Positions 45,554 through 57,659 are shown, numbered from the stretch's first letter. The stretch is DNA of 64,000 nt from Streptomyces violaceorubidus (GCF_000717995.1 NZ_JODM01000001.1:248001-312000); one strand, 5' to 3'. Program-made: numbers and translations. Notes: generated by a model not told the origin, from the letters alone.

Positions 45554-45997
45554 GTGCGTACGTACAGCCCCAAGCCCGGCGATGTGACGCGCCAGTGGCA
45601 CGTCATCGACGCTCAGGACGTCGTCCTGGGTCGTCTGGCCTCCACTGCGGCCTCCATCCTGCGCGGCAAGCACAAGCCGATCTACGCGCCCCACGTCGAC
45701 ACCGGTGACTTCGTCATCATCATCAACGCCGACAAGGTGCACCTCTCGGGTAACAAGCGGAGCCAGAAGCTGGCGTACCGCCACTCCGGCTACCCGGGCG
45801 GCCTGCGCTCCGTGCGCTACGACGATCTGCTCGACAAGAACCCGGAGAAGGCCGTCGAGAAGGCCGTCCGGGGCATGCTCCCCAAGAACTCCCTGGGCCG
45901 TCAGATGCTCTCGAAGCTGAAGGTCTACAAGGGTGACCAGCACCCGCACGGCGCGCAGCAGCCGCAGCCGTTCGAGATCACCCAGGTCGCGCAGTAA
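45554..45997 (+). CDS. rplM: 50S ribosomal protein L13
   Basis: 147-aa uL13, early assembly protein. [20 protein letters not shown] start, [20 protein letters not shown] and the [10 protein letters not shown] block are typical. GTG start. Forms an operon with rpsI (42-bp gap). Confidence 0.98.
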   Translation: MRTYSPKPGDVTRQWHVIDAQDVVLGRLASTAASILRGKHKPIYAPHVDTGDFVIIINADKVHLSGNKRSQKLAYRHSGYPGGLRSVRYDDLLDKNPEKAVEKAVRGMLPKNSLGRQMLSKLKVYKGDQHPHGAQQPQPFEITQVAQ

Positions 45998-46039
45998 GTC
46001 CGGCCACCCCCTAAGACTGAAGAGAATCTGAGGAGCATC

Positions 46040-46552
46040 GTGGCCGAGACCACTGCCGAGCAGCCGCTCGAAGAGCTTGACATCGACAGCTACACCACCG
46101 AGTCCGAGGTCCCCGTCGAGGGCGAGTACACCTCGGAGTCCCTGGCCTCCGCGTTCGGCGAGCCCCAGCCGGCCGCCGGCCTGGGCCGCCGCAAGAACGC
46201 CATCGCCCGTGTCCGGATCGTCCCGGGCACCGGCAAGTGGAAGATCAACGGCCGCACCCTCGAGGACTACTTCCCGAACAAGGTGCACCAGCAGGAAGTC
46301 AACGAGCCCTTCAAGGTGCTCGAGCTGGACGGTCGTTACGACGTCATCGCCCGCATCGCCGGTGGCGGTGTCTCCGGCCAGGCCGGCGCGCTCCGTCTCG
46401 GTGTCGCCCGCGCCCTGAACGAGGCCGACGTCGACAACAACCGCGGCGCGCTCAAGAAGGCCGGCTTCCTGCGCCGCGACGACCGCGCGGTCGAGCGGAA
46501 GAAGGCCGGTCTGAAGAAGGCCCGCAAGGCCCCGCAGTACAGCAAGCGCTAA
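46040..46552 (+). CDS. rpsI: 30S ribosomal protein S9
   Basis: 170-aa uS9, whose C-terminal tail (ending QYSKR) reaches P-site tRNA. Core: [40 protein letters not shown] and [20 protein letters not shown]. It carries an acidic N-terminal extension of ~40 residues ([20 protein letters not shown]), longer than E. coli S9 but seen in actinobacteria. GTG start with GAGGAGC upstream. Confidence 0.98.
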   Translation: MAETTAEQPLEELDIDSYTTESEVPVEGEYTSESLASAFGEPQPAAGLGRRKNAIARVRIVPGTGKWKINGRTLEDYFPNKVHQQEVNEPFKVLELDGRYDVIARIAGGGVSGQAGALRLGVARALNEADVDNNRGALKKAGFLRRDDRAVERKKAGLKKARKAPQYSKR

Positions 46553-46575
46553 GTCGTACCGGCTGTACTCCGAAC

Positions 46576-46607
46576 GCCCCGGCGGCACGCCACTGTGCTG
46601 CCGGGGC
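46576..46607 (+). terminator. Terminator after rpsI
   Basis: GCCCCGGCGGCAC (46576-46588) pairs with GTGCTGCCGGGGC (46595-46607) with one G-U type pair; ATTCGTTT follows. Confidence 0.8.
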
Positions 46608-46766
46608 ATTCGTTTATCCCTGCCGTTGGGCGTATAACGGCACAAGACGTTCTAAGGCTTATGTGATCGTTGGTCGGGCGATGCGTGCCCGGGTCTTCGG
46701 GAGCCGACTGCGTGGGCCGCACTCATCGGCAGCCGCTTCCGGAATGACGTTTCCTCAGGAGGACAA

Positions 46767-48125
46767 GTGGGACGACTCTTCGGCACGGACGGTGTGCGCG
46801 GTGTCGCCAACGCGGATCTGACGGCCGAGCTGGCGCTGGGCCTCTCCGTCGCCGCGGCGCACGTACTGGCCGAGGCGGGCACCTTCGCCGGGCACCGGGC
46901 GACCGCGGTGGTCGGCCGGGACCCACGCGCCTCCGGGGAGTTCCTGGAGGCCGCCGTGGTCGCGGGCCTGGCCAGCGCCGGTGTGGACGTGCTGCGGGTC
47001 GGTGTGCTGCCGACGCCCGCGGTGGCCCACCTCACCGGCGCGCTCGGCGCCGACCTCGGCGTGATGCTGTCCGCCAGCCACAACGCCATGCCCGACAACG
47101 GCATCAAGTTCTTCGCCCGCGGCGGCCACAAGCTCGCCGACGAGCTGGAGGACCGCATCGAGTCCGTCTACGCCGAGCACCGCACCGGCGCCCCCTGGGA
47201 CCGCCCGACCGGCGCCGGCGTCGGCCGCGTCCGGGACTACGACGAGGGGCTCGACCAGTACGTCGCCCACCTCGTCGGCGTGCTCCCCAACCGTCTCGAC
47301 GGACTGAAGATCGTCCTCGACGAGGCGCACGGCGCGGCCTCCCGGGTCTCGCCCGAGGCCTTCGCGCGGGCCGGTGCCGAACTGGTCACCATCGGCGCGG
47401 TGCCCGACGGCCTCAACATCAACGACGGCTGCGGCTCCACCCACCTCGATCTGCTCAAGGCCGCCGTCGTCGAGCACGGCGCCGACCTCGGCATCGCCCA
47501 CGACGGCGACGCCGACCGCTGCCTGGCCGTGGACCACACCGGTGCGGAGGTCGACGGCGACCAGATCCTCGCGGTGCTCGCGCTGGCCATGCGGGAGCGG
47601 GACGCGCTGCGGTCCGACACCGTGGTCGCCACCGTCATGTCCAACCTGGGCTTCAAGCTGGCCATGGAGCGCGAGGGCATCGAGTTCGTGCAGACCGGCG
47701 TCGGCGACCGGTACGTGCTGGAGGCGATGAAGGAGCACGGCTACGCCCTCGGCGGCGAGCAGTCCGGGCACGTCATCATCCTCGACCACGCCACGACGGG
47801 TGACGGCACGCTGACCGGCCTGATGCTGGCGGCGCGGGTCGCGCAGACCGGCCGTACGCTGCGGGACCTCGCCTCCGTGATGGAGCGGCTGCCGCAGGTG
47901 CTGGTCAATGTGCCGGACGTGGACAAGTCGCGGGTGAGCACCTCTGCCGAGCTGGCCGCGGCGGTGTCCGAGGCGGAGCGGGAGCTGGGGAGCACCGGGC
48001 GGGTGTTGCTGCGTCCCTCCGGGACCGAGCCCTTGGTGCGGGTGATGGTGGAGGCTGCCGACATCGAGCAGGCTCGGTCTGTGGCGGGGCGGTTGGCCGA
48101 TTCGGTGAAGTCCGCGCTCGGTTAG
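46767..48125 (+). CDS. glmM: Phosphoglucosamine mutase
   Basis: 452-aa alpha-D-phosphohexomutase converting glucosamine-6-P to glucosamine-1-P for UDP-GlcNAc and peptidoglycan. Phosphoserine loop [16 protein letters not shown], metal loop DGDADRC, sugar loop GGEQSGHVI and phosphate-binding [12 protein letters not shown] are intact. GTG start with CAGGAGG seven bases upstream. Upstream 214 bp holds the rpsI terminator and presumably its promoter. Confidence 0.98.
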   Translation: MGRLFGTDGVRGVANADLTAELALGLSVAAAHVLAEAGTFAGHRATAVVGRDPRASGEFLEAAVVAGLASAGVDVLRVGVLPTPAVAHLTGALGADLGVMLSASHNAMPDNGIKFFARGGHKLADELEDRIESVYAEHRTGAPWDRPTGAGVGRVRDYDEGLDQYVAHLVGVLPNRLDGLKIVLDEAHGAASRVSPEAFARAGAELVTIGAVPDGLNINDGCGSTHLDLLKAAVVEHGADLGIAHDGDADRCLAVDHTGAEVDGDQILAVLALAMRERDALRSDTVVATVMSNLGFKLAMEREGIEFVQTGVGDRYVLEAMKEHGYALGGEQSGHVIILDHATTGDGTLTGLMLAARVAQTGRTLRDLASVMERLPQVLVNVPDVDKSRVSTSAELAAAVSEAERELGSTGRVLLRPSGTEPLVRVMVEAADIEQARSVAGRLADSVKSALG

Positions 48126-48130
48126 TTTTC

Positions 48131-48182
48131 GGGGCCGGGGCCGGGGCCGGGGCCGGGGCCGGGGCCGGGGCCGGGGCCGGGT
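48131..48182. repeat. (GGGGCC)8 hexanucleotide tract
   Basis: Eight perfect GGGGCC units beginning six bases after the glmM stop. Four or more runs of G4 on one strand make a G-quadruplex possible, and the C-rich strand an i-motif. Not coding for either neighbour. Confidence 0.95.
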
Positions 48183-48221
48183 CCGAGGTGGGGGTTCTGT
48201 GTGATGCGGGCTGCGGGTCCG

Positions 48222-48285
48222 TTGTGGCTGGTCGCGCCCGCGCGGCGGAGCCGCATATCAGCAGAGCCCCGCGCCCCTAGGAGGG
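48222..48285. repeat. Dispersed Streptomyces intergenic element, copy 3 (long variant)
   Basis: TTGTGGCTGGTCGCGC, then a GCGGCGGAGCCGC-containing insert, then CCCCGCGCCCCT. Both ends match the copies at 41491 and 42183. It overlaps the last codons of the DUF389 gene. Confidence 0.6.
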
Positions 48286-49218
48286 CTTGCTCATCCGGCC
48301 TTGTTGGGTTGACCAGAGGGCCTTCTGGGCCAGCAAGGTCAGGGTTCCGGCTACCACGATGCCTGCCAGGTTGAGCAGGAGTTGTTCGGTGGAGCCCACC
48401 GTCTGGTTGGTGTCGCCGAAGCTCAGGGCGACGGCGGCGTTCGCGGCCGCCGGGACCGTGGTGACGGAGATGGCGACGCCCACCAGGGCGCCGGACTTCG
48501 CCGAGGTGAGGGACAGCGTGCCCGCGATGCCGGCGAGGACCGCCACCACGAAGGAGAAGGCGTCGGGGGCGTAGACGAAGCCGGTGTTGGGGCGGTCGCC
48601 CTCCAACTTGCCCTCGCTGAACAGGTCGAGGGCGGACATGATCCAGCTGAAGCCCACCGTCACCGCCATCGCCACGGCGAAGCCCACCAGCAGGGCGATC
48701 GCCGAGCGCAGGGCGAGCCGCGGGGCCCGCTGGACGATCGCCGTGCAGATCCCGGCCAGCGGGCCGAACTCCGGGCCGACCGCCATCGCGCCCACGATCA
48801 GGATCGCGTTGTCGAGGACGACACCGCAGGCCGCGATCATCGTGGCCAGCGTGATGAAGGCGACGTAGGTGATGGAGAGCGTCGACTCCTCGTGCGTCGC
48901 CTCCTCCAACTGCTCCCACAGCACCGCGTCGGCGGCCTCGCCGGGCGCGTCCCGCTCCGCCTGGTCGGCGCGCTCGGACAGCGACAGGTCGATGTTCTCG
49001 GCGGTGATGGCGCCGCAGTTGGCGATGCCCAACGCCCGCAGCCCGTTGATGAGTTCGTCACCGGCCTCGCGGGCCACGTCGCACATGACGACGTCGCCCT
49101 CGGGTTCGCGGGCGGCGCCCGGCAGCACGACGAGATGGGTGGTGCCGACCGTACGGTCGATCAGGCGGACCACCTCGTCGGTGCGGTCGGCGGGAGTGAT
49201 CAGGCGCAGATGCAGCAT
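48277..49218 (-). CDS. DUF389-family integral membrane protein
   Basis: A 313-aa protein. An N-terminal ~110-residue soluble ACT-like part (MLHLRLITPADRTDEVVRLI) precedes five to six membrane helices from ~120 (LSITYVAFITLATMIAACGV; ILIVGAMAVGPEFGPLAGIC is the family signature). Function of the family is not established. Its 3' end coincides with a dispersed repeat element that supplies the stop codon. Lies 50 bp downstream of coaA on the same strand. Confidence 0.85.
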   Translation of the reverse strand: MLHLRLITPADRTDEVVRLIDRTVGTTHLVVLPGAAREPEGDVVMCDVAREAGDELINGLRALGIANCGAITAENIDLSLSERADQAERDAPGEAADAVLWEQLEEATHEESTLSITYVAFITLATMIAACGVVLDNAILIVGAMAVGPEFGPLAGICTAIVQRAPRLALRSAIALLVGFAVAMAVTVGFSWIMSALDLFSEGKLEGDRPNTGFVYAPDAFSFVVAVLAGIAGTLSLTSAKSGALVGVAISVTTVPAAANAAVALSFGDTNQTVGSTEQLLLNLAGIVVAGTLTLLAQKALWSTQQGRMSKPS

Positions 49219-49268
49219 CCGGTATTTCTATCGCGTCGCCCGCCGCGGCCCGGCACCCGCCGCCCGCC

Positions 49269-50258
49269 TCACAACTTGCGCAGGCTCAGCCGCTGCACGG
49301 TGTGGTCGGGGCCCTTGCGCAGCACCAGGGTGGCCCGGCCCCGGGTGGGGGCCACGTTCTCCACCAGGTTGGGCTTGTTGATGGTGCGCCAGGTGGTCCG
49401 GGCGTAGTCGAGGGCCTCCTCCTCCGACACCTGCGTGTACTTGCGGAAGTACGAGGACGGGTTCTGGAAGGCGGTCGCGCGCAGCTTGCGGAAGCGGTTG
49501 AGGTACCAGCGCTCGATGTCCTCGGTGCGCGCGTCCACGTACACGCTGAAGTCGAAGTAGTCGGCGAGTCCGACCCTGGTACGGCCGTCCTTGCCGGGCA
49601 GCGCGGGCTGGAGCACGTTGAGGCCCTCGACGATCAGGATGTCGGGGCGGCGGACGACGAGGCGCTGGTCCGGGACGATGTCGTAGGTGAGGTGGGAGTA
49701 GACCGGGGCGGTCACCTCGGCCTTGCCCGCCTTGATGTCCGCGACGAAGCGGGTCAGCGCCCTGCGGTCGTACGACTCGGGGAAACCTTTCCGCGACATC
49801 AGGCCCCGCGCCTCCAGTTCCCGCGTCGGCAGCAGGAAGCCGTCCGTGGTGACCAGTTCCACGCGCGGGTGCTCGGGCCAGCGGGAGAGCAGCGCCTGGA
49901 GCAGGCGGGCGACGGTGGACTTGCCGACCGCGACCGAGCCGGCGACCCCTATGACGAAGGGGGTGCCGGACTGGGAGCCCTGCTCGCCGAGGAACGTGTT
50001 CAGCGCGCCGCGCAGCGTGTCGGTGGCGCCGACGTAGAGGTTGAGGAGCCGGGACAGCGGGAGGTAGATGTCCCGCACCTCGTCGAGGTCGATGACGTCG
50101 CCGAGGCCGCGCAGCTTCTCGACCTCCTCGGCGGTCAGCGGCAGCGGCGTCTTGTCGCGCAGCGCGCTCCACTCGGGGCGGGTGAGGTCGACGTAGGGAG
50201 TCGCCTCCGGCCGATGCCGGTGGGCGCTCCGGGGGATCGAGGGGACCGGAGAGATCAC
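49269..50258 (-). CDS. coaA: Pantothenate kinase, type I
   Basis: 329-aa P-loop kinase, first step of CoA synthesis (EC 2.7.1.33). Walker [45 protein letters not shown] and [13 protein letters not shown] match type I CoaA. GTG start at 50258. Length is normal. Not preceded by another gene on this strand; divergent from the lipoprotein gene. Confidence 0.97.
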   Translation of the reverse strand: MISPVPSIPRSAHRHRPEATPYVDLTRPEWSALRDKTPLPLTAEEVEKLRGLGDVIDLDEVRDIYLPLSRLLNLYVGATDTLRGALNTFLGEQGSQSGTPFVIGVAGSVAVGKSTVARLLQALLSRWPEHPRVELVTTDGFLLPTRELEARGLMSRKGFPESYDRRALTRFVADIKAGKAEVTAPVYSHLTYDIVPDQRLVVRRPDILIVEGLNVLQPALPGKDGRTRVGLADYFDFSVYVDARTEDIERWYLNRFRKLRATAFQNPSSYFRKYTQVSEEEALDYARTTWRTINKPNLVENVAPTRGRATLVLRKGPDHTVQRLSLRKL

Positions 50259-50495
50259 AGTCCATTGTTAACGGAGTACGAACGGGGCGGCAGGTGGGGT
50301 GCGTCACGCCCCGGTGGGATCACGGTCGGGTCTCGGGTGACCGGTTTCGATCGTGCGTGCGAGTGCCATAGGTAAGGTGCGGGCAAAGTCGACCGGATTC
50401 ACACCTCTGTCCCGACGTGACGCGACGGAATCCGGCGCAATCCGCCATCACCGGACCCTTCGGTCCCACCCGCATCCTGACGAAAGAGTGCCGAC

Positions 50496-51302
50496 GTGAG
50501 TTCGACCGCTGTCCGCCGTACCGTCCTCGCGGCCTTTGCCGCCGCCCTGGCCCTGCTCGCCACCGCCTGCGGCGGGTCGTCCGACGGCGACTCCGCGGCC
50601 GGTGACGGCAAGGCGAAGGCGGAGCAGTCCGCCCCGGCGGAGGGTGCCGAGGAGTCCGCACCGGCGGGCAAGGCGCTGACCGCCGAGGAACTGGAGAAGG
50701 TCGCCCTGGCCCAGGCCGACGTCAAGAACGGCGAGGTCGCCACCGAACTGTCGGCGGACGACCAGGTGGCCAAGGACCGGATCTCGGCGGACGACCAGGC
50801 ATGCCTGCCGCTCGTCCACGTCCAGGGCGCGGTGGCCCAGGGCGAGCCGGCGGCGGACGTGCAACGCTCCTGGCAGGGCCAGTCGGAGTCGCCCTCCGAG
50901 AGCAAGGGCCCGGACGGCCAGGACATGACCGACATCGACGTGAACAAGATCATGCTGAACGTGGCCTCCTACGCGGACGGCGGCGCCGAGGAGGCGATGG
51001 CGGGCCTGAAGGCGGCCGTCGAGAAGTGCGCGGACGGCTTCGACGCCACCGTGGGCGGCGACAGGATGCGGGTCACCAAGGTGAGCGGCCTGGATCGCCT
51101 CAAGGCCGGCGACGAAGGGCTGACCGTCGACATCGGTGTGGCCACCGGCGAGGACACCGACGGGCTCATGAAGCTCGTCGTGGTCCGCAAGGGCGCCACC
51201 CTCGCCACCTTCAGCGCCGTCAACCTCTCCTCGATGATGACCGGCGCGCAGTTCGAGGTCCCCGCCGAGGTCGTCGACGCGCAGGTCGCCAAGCTCGGCT
51301 GA
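50496..51302 (+). CDS. Secreted lipoprotein of unknown function
   Basis: A 268-aa lipoprotein: signal peptide VRRTVLAAFAAALALLATAC with lipobox LLATAC (Cys25), an Ala/Glu/Ser-rich linker to ~60, then a soluble domain with two cysteines (DDQACLP, VEKCADG). No known catalytic motif; Streptomyces genomes hold many such lipoproteins. GTG start. Ends 114 bp before glmS. Confidence 0.8.
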   Translation: MSSTAVRRTVLAAFAAALALLATACGGSSDGDSAAGDGKAKAEQSAPAEGAEESAPAGKALTAEELEKVALAQADVKNGEVATELSADDQVAKDRISADDQACLPLVHVQGAVAQGEPAADVQRSWQGQSESPSESKGPDGQDMTDIDVNKIMLNVASYADGGAEEAMAGLKAAVEKCADGFDATVGGDRMRVTKVSGLDRLKAGDEGLTVDIGVATGEDTDGLMKLVVVRKGATLATFSAVNLSSMMTGAQFEVPAEVVDAQVAKLG

Positions 51303-51403
51303 CAAGCCGGAGACCGGCGGGCGGCGTTCGTACCCCGGTGGGAATTTCCGATTTCGGGCACAGGAAGCCCGCTGTGCGGCCGCCGCCGCGCCGATCCTGC
51401 TCG

Positions 51404-51409
51404 TAGGCT
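51404..51409 (+). promoter_or_regulatory. -10 element (TAGGCT) of a leaderless glmS transcript
   Basis: TAGGCT fits TANNNT and ends 7 nt before the glmS ATG, which lacks a Shine-Dalgarno sequence. Confidence 0.5.
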
Positions 51410-51416
51410 GCCGCTT

Positions 51417-53267
<1,851 letters not shown>

Positions 53268-53349
53268 GCGGAGTCGGCCCCCCTTCCGGCCCCTGGCAGC
53301 GGGTCGCCCTCGTGCTCCGCGCAGGGGGCCGGGGGAGGCCGGACCGGAG

Positions 53350-53481
53350 CCGGAGCGCCTTGGGGTCAGTCCCCCCGCACGTCCCGCCAGGCCCGCGGGA
53401 TCGCCTCGGCCACTGACCCGGAGGGCCTTGGGGTCAGTCCCCCCGCACGTCCCGCCAGGCCCGCGGGATCGCCTCGGCCAC
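53350..53481. repeat. Tandem duplication of the 3' end of the NAD(P)HX repair gene
   Basis: Two 64-bp copies (53350-53413 and 53418-53481) differ at one base and are separated by 4 bp. Copy B is the true 3' end of the gene (last codons AEAIPRAWRDVRGD plus flank); copy A lies beyond the stop codon and is a non-coding remnant of the same sequence. Confidence 0.95.
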
Positions 53482-54891
53482 GTCGTGAGCCCCCGCCGGT
53501 GCCCCCTCCGTCGCGAAGCGGCCCGCCAGACCGTGCAGGTACGCGCCCACGCTTCCGGCGTCCAGCGCCGCGAGGCCCGCCGCGAGCAGCGACCCCGCCA
53601 GGCCGGACAGCACGTCCCCGCTGCCGGCCGTGGCCAGCCACGAGGTCCCCGTGGCGTTGACCCGGACGGGGCCGCCCTTCGCACCGGCCACCAGCGTCGT
53701 CGAGCCCTTCAGCAGCACCGTCGCCCCGTAGCGGGCCGCCAACTCGCGCACCGCGGCCAGCCGGGCCCCCTCGACCTCCTCCCGGGCCACCCCGAGCAGC
53801 GCCGCCGCCTCCCCGGCGTGCGGGGTCATCAGCGTCGGGGCCGTACGCGCCCGTACCGCGTCCGCGTCGGCCAGCCGCAGCCCGTCCGCGTCGATCAGCA
53901 CCGGCACCTCGGCCGCCAGCACCTCAGCCACCGTCGCCGCGTCGTCACCGGCGCCCGGCCCGACCACCCACGCCTGCACCCGCCCCGCCCGCCTCGGCCC
54001 CTGGTCGGACACGAGCGTCTCCGGGTAACGGGCGATCACCGCGTCCCCGGCCGGGCCGACGTACCGCACCGCCCCGGCCCCGCCCCGCAGCGCGCCCGCG
54101 ACGGCGAGCACGGCCGCGCCGGGGTAGCGGGCCGACCCGGCGGCGATGCCCACGACCCCGCGCCGGTACTTGTCGCTCTCGGCCGCCGGAACCGGCAGCA
54201 GGCGTGCCACGTCCGTGTGCTGCAACGCCTCCAGCTCGGCCGCCTCGGCGGGCAGCGGCAGGCCGATGTCCACCAGCCGCACCGCCCCCGCGTACTCCCG
54301 CGCCGGATCGATCAGCAGCCCCGGCTTGTGCGTCCCGAACGTCACCGTCAGGTCGGCGCGGACCGCCTCCCCCCGCACCCGACCCGTGTCCGCGTCGACA
54401 CCGCTCGGCAGGTCGACGGCGACGACGGCGGCCCGGGAGCGCGCGGCCGCGTCCGCCAGCGGCACCGCCGCCTCCCGCAGCCCGCCCTTGCCGCCGATCC
54501 CGACGATGCCGTCCAGGACCAGGTCGGCCCGCGCGATCGCCTCGCCGGCGGCGCCGGACGCCCCGCCCTCCACGACCCGCCCGCCGGCCCGCCGCAGCGC
54601 CGCCAGCCCGCCGGCGTGCGCCCGGTCCGGCGCGAGCAGCACCGCCGTCACGCCCGCGCCCCGCCGGGCCAGACGGGCGCCCGCGTACAGGGCGTCGCCG
54701 CCGTTGTCGCCACTGCCGACCAGCAGCACCACCCGGCTGCCGTAGACCCGCCCGGCCACCCGGGCCAGCACCTGGGCGCAGGCGGCGGCCAGCCCGGCCG
54801 CGGCCCGTTGCATCAGCGCCCCCTCCGGCAGCCGTGCCATCAGCTCCCGTTCGGCGTTCCTGACCGTTTCCACGCTGTACGCAGTCCGCAT
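53434..54891 (-). CDS. Bifunctional NAD(P)H-hydrate epimerase / ADP-dependent dehydratase
   Basis: 485-aa metabolite-repair enzyme restoring damaged NAD(P)HX. N-terminal epimerase domain (YjeF_N; VVLLVGSGDNGGDALYAGAR, LVLDGIVGIGGKGG, VAVDLPSGVDADTG) and C-terminal ADP-dependent dehydratase domain (YjeF_C ribokinase fold; GVVGIAAGSARYPGAAVLAV, DADGL, TPHAGEAA, GSGDVLSGLAGSLL). The ATG at 54891 starts the conserved part. The 3' end is duplicated downstream (see 53350-53481). Confidence 0.96.
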   Translation of the reverse strand: MRTAYSVETVRNAERELMARLPEGALMQRAAAGLAAACAQVLARVAGRVYGSRVVLLVGSGDNGGDALYAGARLARRGAGVTAVLLAPDRAHAGGLAALRRAGGRVVEGGASGAAGEAIARADLVLDGIVGIGGKGGLREAAVPLADAAARSRAAVVAVDLPSGVDADTGRVRGEAVRADLTVTFGTHKPGLLIDPAREYAGAVRLVDIGLPLPAEAAELEALQHTDVARLLPVPAAESDKYRRGVVGIAAGSARYPGAAVLAVAGALRGGAGAVRYVGPAGDAVIARYPETLVSDQGPRRAGRVQAWVVGPGAGDDAATVAEVLAAEVPVLIDADGLRLADADAVRARTAPTLMTPHAGEAAALLGVAREEVEGARLAAVRELAARYGATVLLKGSTTLVAGAKGGPVRVNATGTSWLATAGSGDVLSGLAGSLLAAGLAALDAGSVGAYLHGLAGRFATEGAPAGAHDVAEAIPRAWRDVRGD

Positions 54892-54969
54892 GCCGTCGAG
54901 TCTTCCCCGTACGCCGGGAACACGCACGGCCCTCGTCGGGCGGGACCCGCGATGAGGGACAGTGGTCTC

Positions 54970-55578
54970 ATGAGCGGCGGCGACGACGAGACGGCACAGG
55001 TGATGACCTCGCTCGGGGCACGCCTGCGTGCCGTCCGGCAGGCCCGCGGGCTCACGCTGGCCCAGCTCGCCGCCGCCACCGGCATCTCCGTGAGCACCCT
55101 GTCCCGGCTGGAGTCGGGGCAGCGCGAGCCGGGGCTGCGGCACCTGCTGCCGCTGGCCCGGGCACACCGGCTGCCCCTGGACGACCTCGTCGGCTCGCGC
55201 ACCGGCGACCCCCGCGTCCACCCCCGCCCCTTCACCCGGCACGGACAGACCTGGGTCCCGCTCACCCGGAACCCCAACGACGGCCTGCACGCCTACAAGC
55301 AGATCCTCCCCGCCCCGGCCGCCCCGCGGACCGAGTGGACGCCCCGCCCCGAACAGGGATCGCACGAGGGCCACGAGTGGCTCTACGTCCTCTCCGGCCG
55401 CCTGCTCCTCGCCCTCGGCGAGCACGACCTGGTCCTGACGGCGGGGGAGACAGCCGAGTTCGACACCCGCGTCCCGCACGGCGTCGCCAACGCCGGGGAC
55501 CGGCCCGTCGAGTGGCTCGCCCTGTACGGCGCACAGGGCGAGCGCATGCACATCCGGGTCCGCCCGACCACCGACTGA
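54970..55578 (+). CDS. XRE-cupin transcriptional regulator
   Basis: A 202-aa protein. XRE HTH (LGARLRAVRQARGLTLAQLA, GISVSTLSRLESGQREPGLR) is followed by a cupin domain (~90-195: EQGSHEGHEWLYVLSGRLLL, HDLVLTAGETAEFDTRVPHG) with His/Glu metal-type residues. Family members sense small molecules and usually repress nearby genes; no obvious target besides the divergent NAD(P)HX repair gene. ATG at 54970 with GAGGGA upstream. Confidence 0.9.
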   Translation: MSGGDDETAQVMTSLGARLRAVRQARGLTLAQLAAATGISVSTLSRLESGQREPGLRHLLPLARAHRLPLDDLVGSRTGDPRVHPRPFTRHGQTWVPLTRNPNDGLHAYKQILPAPAAPRTEWTPRPEQGSHEGHEWLYVLSGRLLLALGEHDLVLTAGETAEFDTRVPHGVANAGDRPVEWLALYGAQGERMHIRVRPTTD

Positions 55579-55890
55579 CGGCACCGGGATCCGGGCCCGG
55601 ACCACCGGGACCGTACGGCGGACCACGCCCCGGGCGGGGCCGTGCCCGGCGACGCACCGGCACCCGCCACCGGGCAGCCGCAACGAGCCACCGCGACGTC
55701 CCCGCGTTCCCGCACCCCGGCGGACCGGGGTCGCGGACGCGGACGCGGACGGAGACGCAGACGTGGATGTGGATGCGGATGCGGATGCGGACGTGGACGC
55801 GGGCACCCATGTCCGCGGCCCTCTCCGGCGTTCTTCAAGGGCCGTGCGGGGCCGGGGCTTGACGCGAGCCGTTCCGCCGCACACACCCCC
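55579..55890. other. Intergenic region with (GCGGAC)n-like repeat
   Basis: 312 bp between convergent genes. 55733-55800 is a degenerate hexanucleotide array (GCGGAC, GTGGAT, GCGGAT variants, about 11 units). No ORF with coding character or clear terminator is seen. Confidence 0.7.
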
Positions 55891-56262
55891 CTAACCCTCC
55901 GCGATCACCACCGCCGACGCGATCCCCGCGTCATGGCTCAGCGAGACGTGCCACGACGCCACGCCCAGCTCCGCCGCCCGCGCCGCCACCGTCCCCGTGA
56001 CCCGCAGCCGCGGCTGCCCGCTGTCCTCGACGTACACCTCGGCGTCCGTCCACAGCAGGCCCGCCGGTGCGCCCAGCGCCTTGGCCAGCGCCTCCTTCGC
56101 GGCGAAGCGGGCGGCGAGCGAGGCGACGCCCCGGCGGCCGCCGCCGGGCAGCAGCAGCTCGCTCTCCAGGAAGAGCCGCCCCGCCAGGGCCGGTGTGCGC
56201 TCCAGCGACGCCCCGAACCGCTCGACCTCGGCCACGTCGATCCCGACCCCGATGATGCTCAT
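55891..56262 (-). CDS. acpS: Holo-[acyl-carrier-protein] synthase
   Basis: 123-aa phosphopantetheinyl transferase (EC 2.7.8.7) activating fatty-acid [15 protein letters not shown] with Mg-binding Asp and [13 protein letters not shown] with the conserved Glu. ATG at 56262. Divergent from alr with an 89-bp gap. Confidence 0.97.
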   Translation of the reverse strand: MSIIGVGIDVAEVERFGASLERTPALAGRLFLESELLLPGGGRRGVASLAARFAAKEALAKALGAPAGLLWTDAEVYVEDSGQPRLRVTGTVAARAAELGVASWHVSLSHDAGIASAVVIAEG

Positions 56263-56351
56263 GTCCGGCACCCTAACCACAGCCCGGCGCCCACCACCTT
56301 CGGGCGGCGCGGAGCGGGGGCGGCCGGGTGCTCTGAGAGACTGGGGGCACG

Positions 56352-57521
56352 ATGAGTGAGACAGCTGCTCGGCGGGACGCGGTACTGCGCGCCCGGGCCG
56401 AGATCGACCTGGCCGCCCTGCGGGCCAACGTCCGCGCCCTGCGCGAGCGGGCCCCCGGGGCGGCTCTCATGGCCGTCGTCAAGGCGGACGCCTACGGCCA
56501 CGGCGCCCTCCCCTGCGCCCGTGCCGCCGTCGAGGCGGGCGCGACCTGGCTCGGCACCGCCACCCCGCAGGAGGCCCTCGCCCTGCGGGCGGCGGGGGCC
56601 GGAGTGCCGGACGACGTACGCGTCATGTGCTGGCTGTGGACACCGGGCGGGCCCTGGCGGGAGGCCGTCGAGGCCCGTCTGGACGTGTCCGTCAGCGCGA
56701 TGTGGGCCATGGAGGAGGTCGTCGGGGCGGCACGGGCGGCCGGGGTGCCCGCGCGCGTGCAGCTCAAGGCCGACACCGGACTCGGCCGGGGCGGCTGCCA
56801 GCCCGGCGAGGACTGGGCGGAGCTGGTCGGGGCCGCCCTGCGCGCCGAGGGGGAGGGGCTGGCGCGGGTCACCGGGCTCTGGTCCCACTTCGCCTGCGCC
56901 GACGAGCCCGGCCACCCCTCCATCGCCGCGCAGCTCACCCGCTTCCGGGAGATGACGGCGTACGCCGAGCGGCAGGGCCTGCGTCCCGAGGTGCGGCACA
57001 TCGCCAACTCGCCGGCCACCCTCACCCTCCCCGACGCCCACTTCGACCTCGTACGGCCCGGCATCGCGATGTACGGCGTCTCGCCCAGCCCCGAGATCGG
57101 CACGCCCGCCGACTTCGGGCTGCGCCCCGTGATGACGCTGGCCGCCTCGCTGGCCCTGGTCAAGCAGGTCCCCGGCGGCCACGGCGTCAGCTACGGGCAC
57201 CACTACACCACCCCGGGCGAGACCACCCTCGGCCTCGTCCCGCTCGGCTACGCGGACGGCGTCCCGCGCCACGCCTCCTCCACCGGCCCCGTCCTGGTCG
57301 ACGGCAAGTGGCGCACGGTCGCGGGGCGGATCGCGATGGACCAGTTCGTCGTCGACCTGGGCGGGGACCGGCCCGCGCCGGGCGCCGAGGCGGTGCTGTT
57401 CGGGCCCGGCGACCGTGGCGAGCCCACCGCCGAGGACTGGGCCCAGGCGGCGGGCACCATCGGGTACGAGATCGTCACCCGGATCGGAAGCCGCGTCCCG
57501 CGCGTCTACGTCAACGAGTGA
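56352..57521 (+). CDS. alr: Alanine racemase
   Basis: 389-aa PLP enzyme making D-Ala for peptidoglycan (EC 5.1.1.1). The PLP lysine is in [11 protein letters not shown] (~residue 44); the catalytic Tyr region is [17 protein letters not shown] and GRIAMDQ are further family blocks. Full length. Confidence 0.98.
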   Translation: MSETAARRDAVLRARAEIDLAALRANVRALRERAPGAALMAVVKADAYGHGALPCARAAVEAGATWLGTATPQEALALRAAGAGVPDDVRVMCWLWTPGGPWREAVEARLDVSVSAMWAMEEVVGAARAAGVPARVQLKADTGLGRGGCQPGEDWAELVGAALRAEGEGLARVTGLWSHFACADEPGHPSIAAQLTRFREMTAYAERQGLRPEVRHIANSPATLTLPDAHFDLVRPGIAMYGVSPSPEIGTPADFGLRPVMTLAASLALVKQVPGGHGVSYGHHYTTPGETTLGLVPLGYADGVPRHASSTGPVLVDGKWRTVAGRIAMDQFVVDLGGDRPAPGAEAVLFGPGDRGEPTAEDWAQAAGTIGYEIVTRIGSRVPRVYVNE

Positions 57522-57583
57522 CCGGTCGACGGCGACGCGCGTCCAGGTGAATCAGCGATCGGCAGCGGGTAGGCGCACAACGG

Positions 57584-57645
57584 CCCGGTGAACCCGGTGA
57601 ACCCGGTGAACCCGGCGAACCCGGTGAACCCGGTGACCCGGTGAA
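57584..57645. repeat. 9-bp tandem repeat (CCCGGTGAA)7
   Basis: Seven units, one with a C-for-T change and one a base short, immediately upstream of the hydrolase start; the last unit runs into the ribosome-binding site. Confidence 0.9.
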
Positions 57646-57659
57646 GAGGAGCGGTGTAC

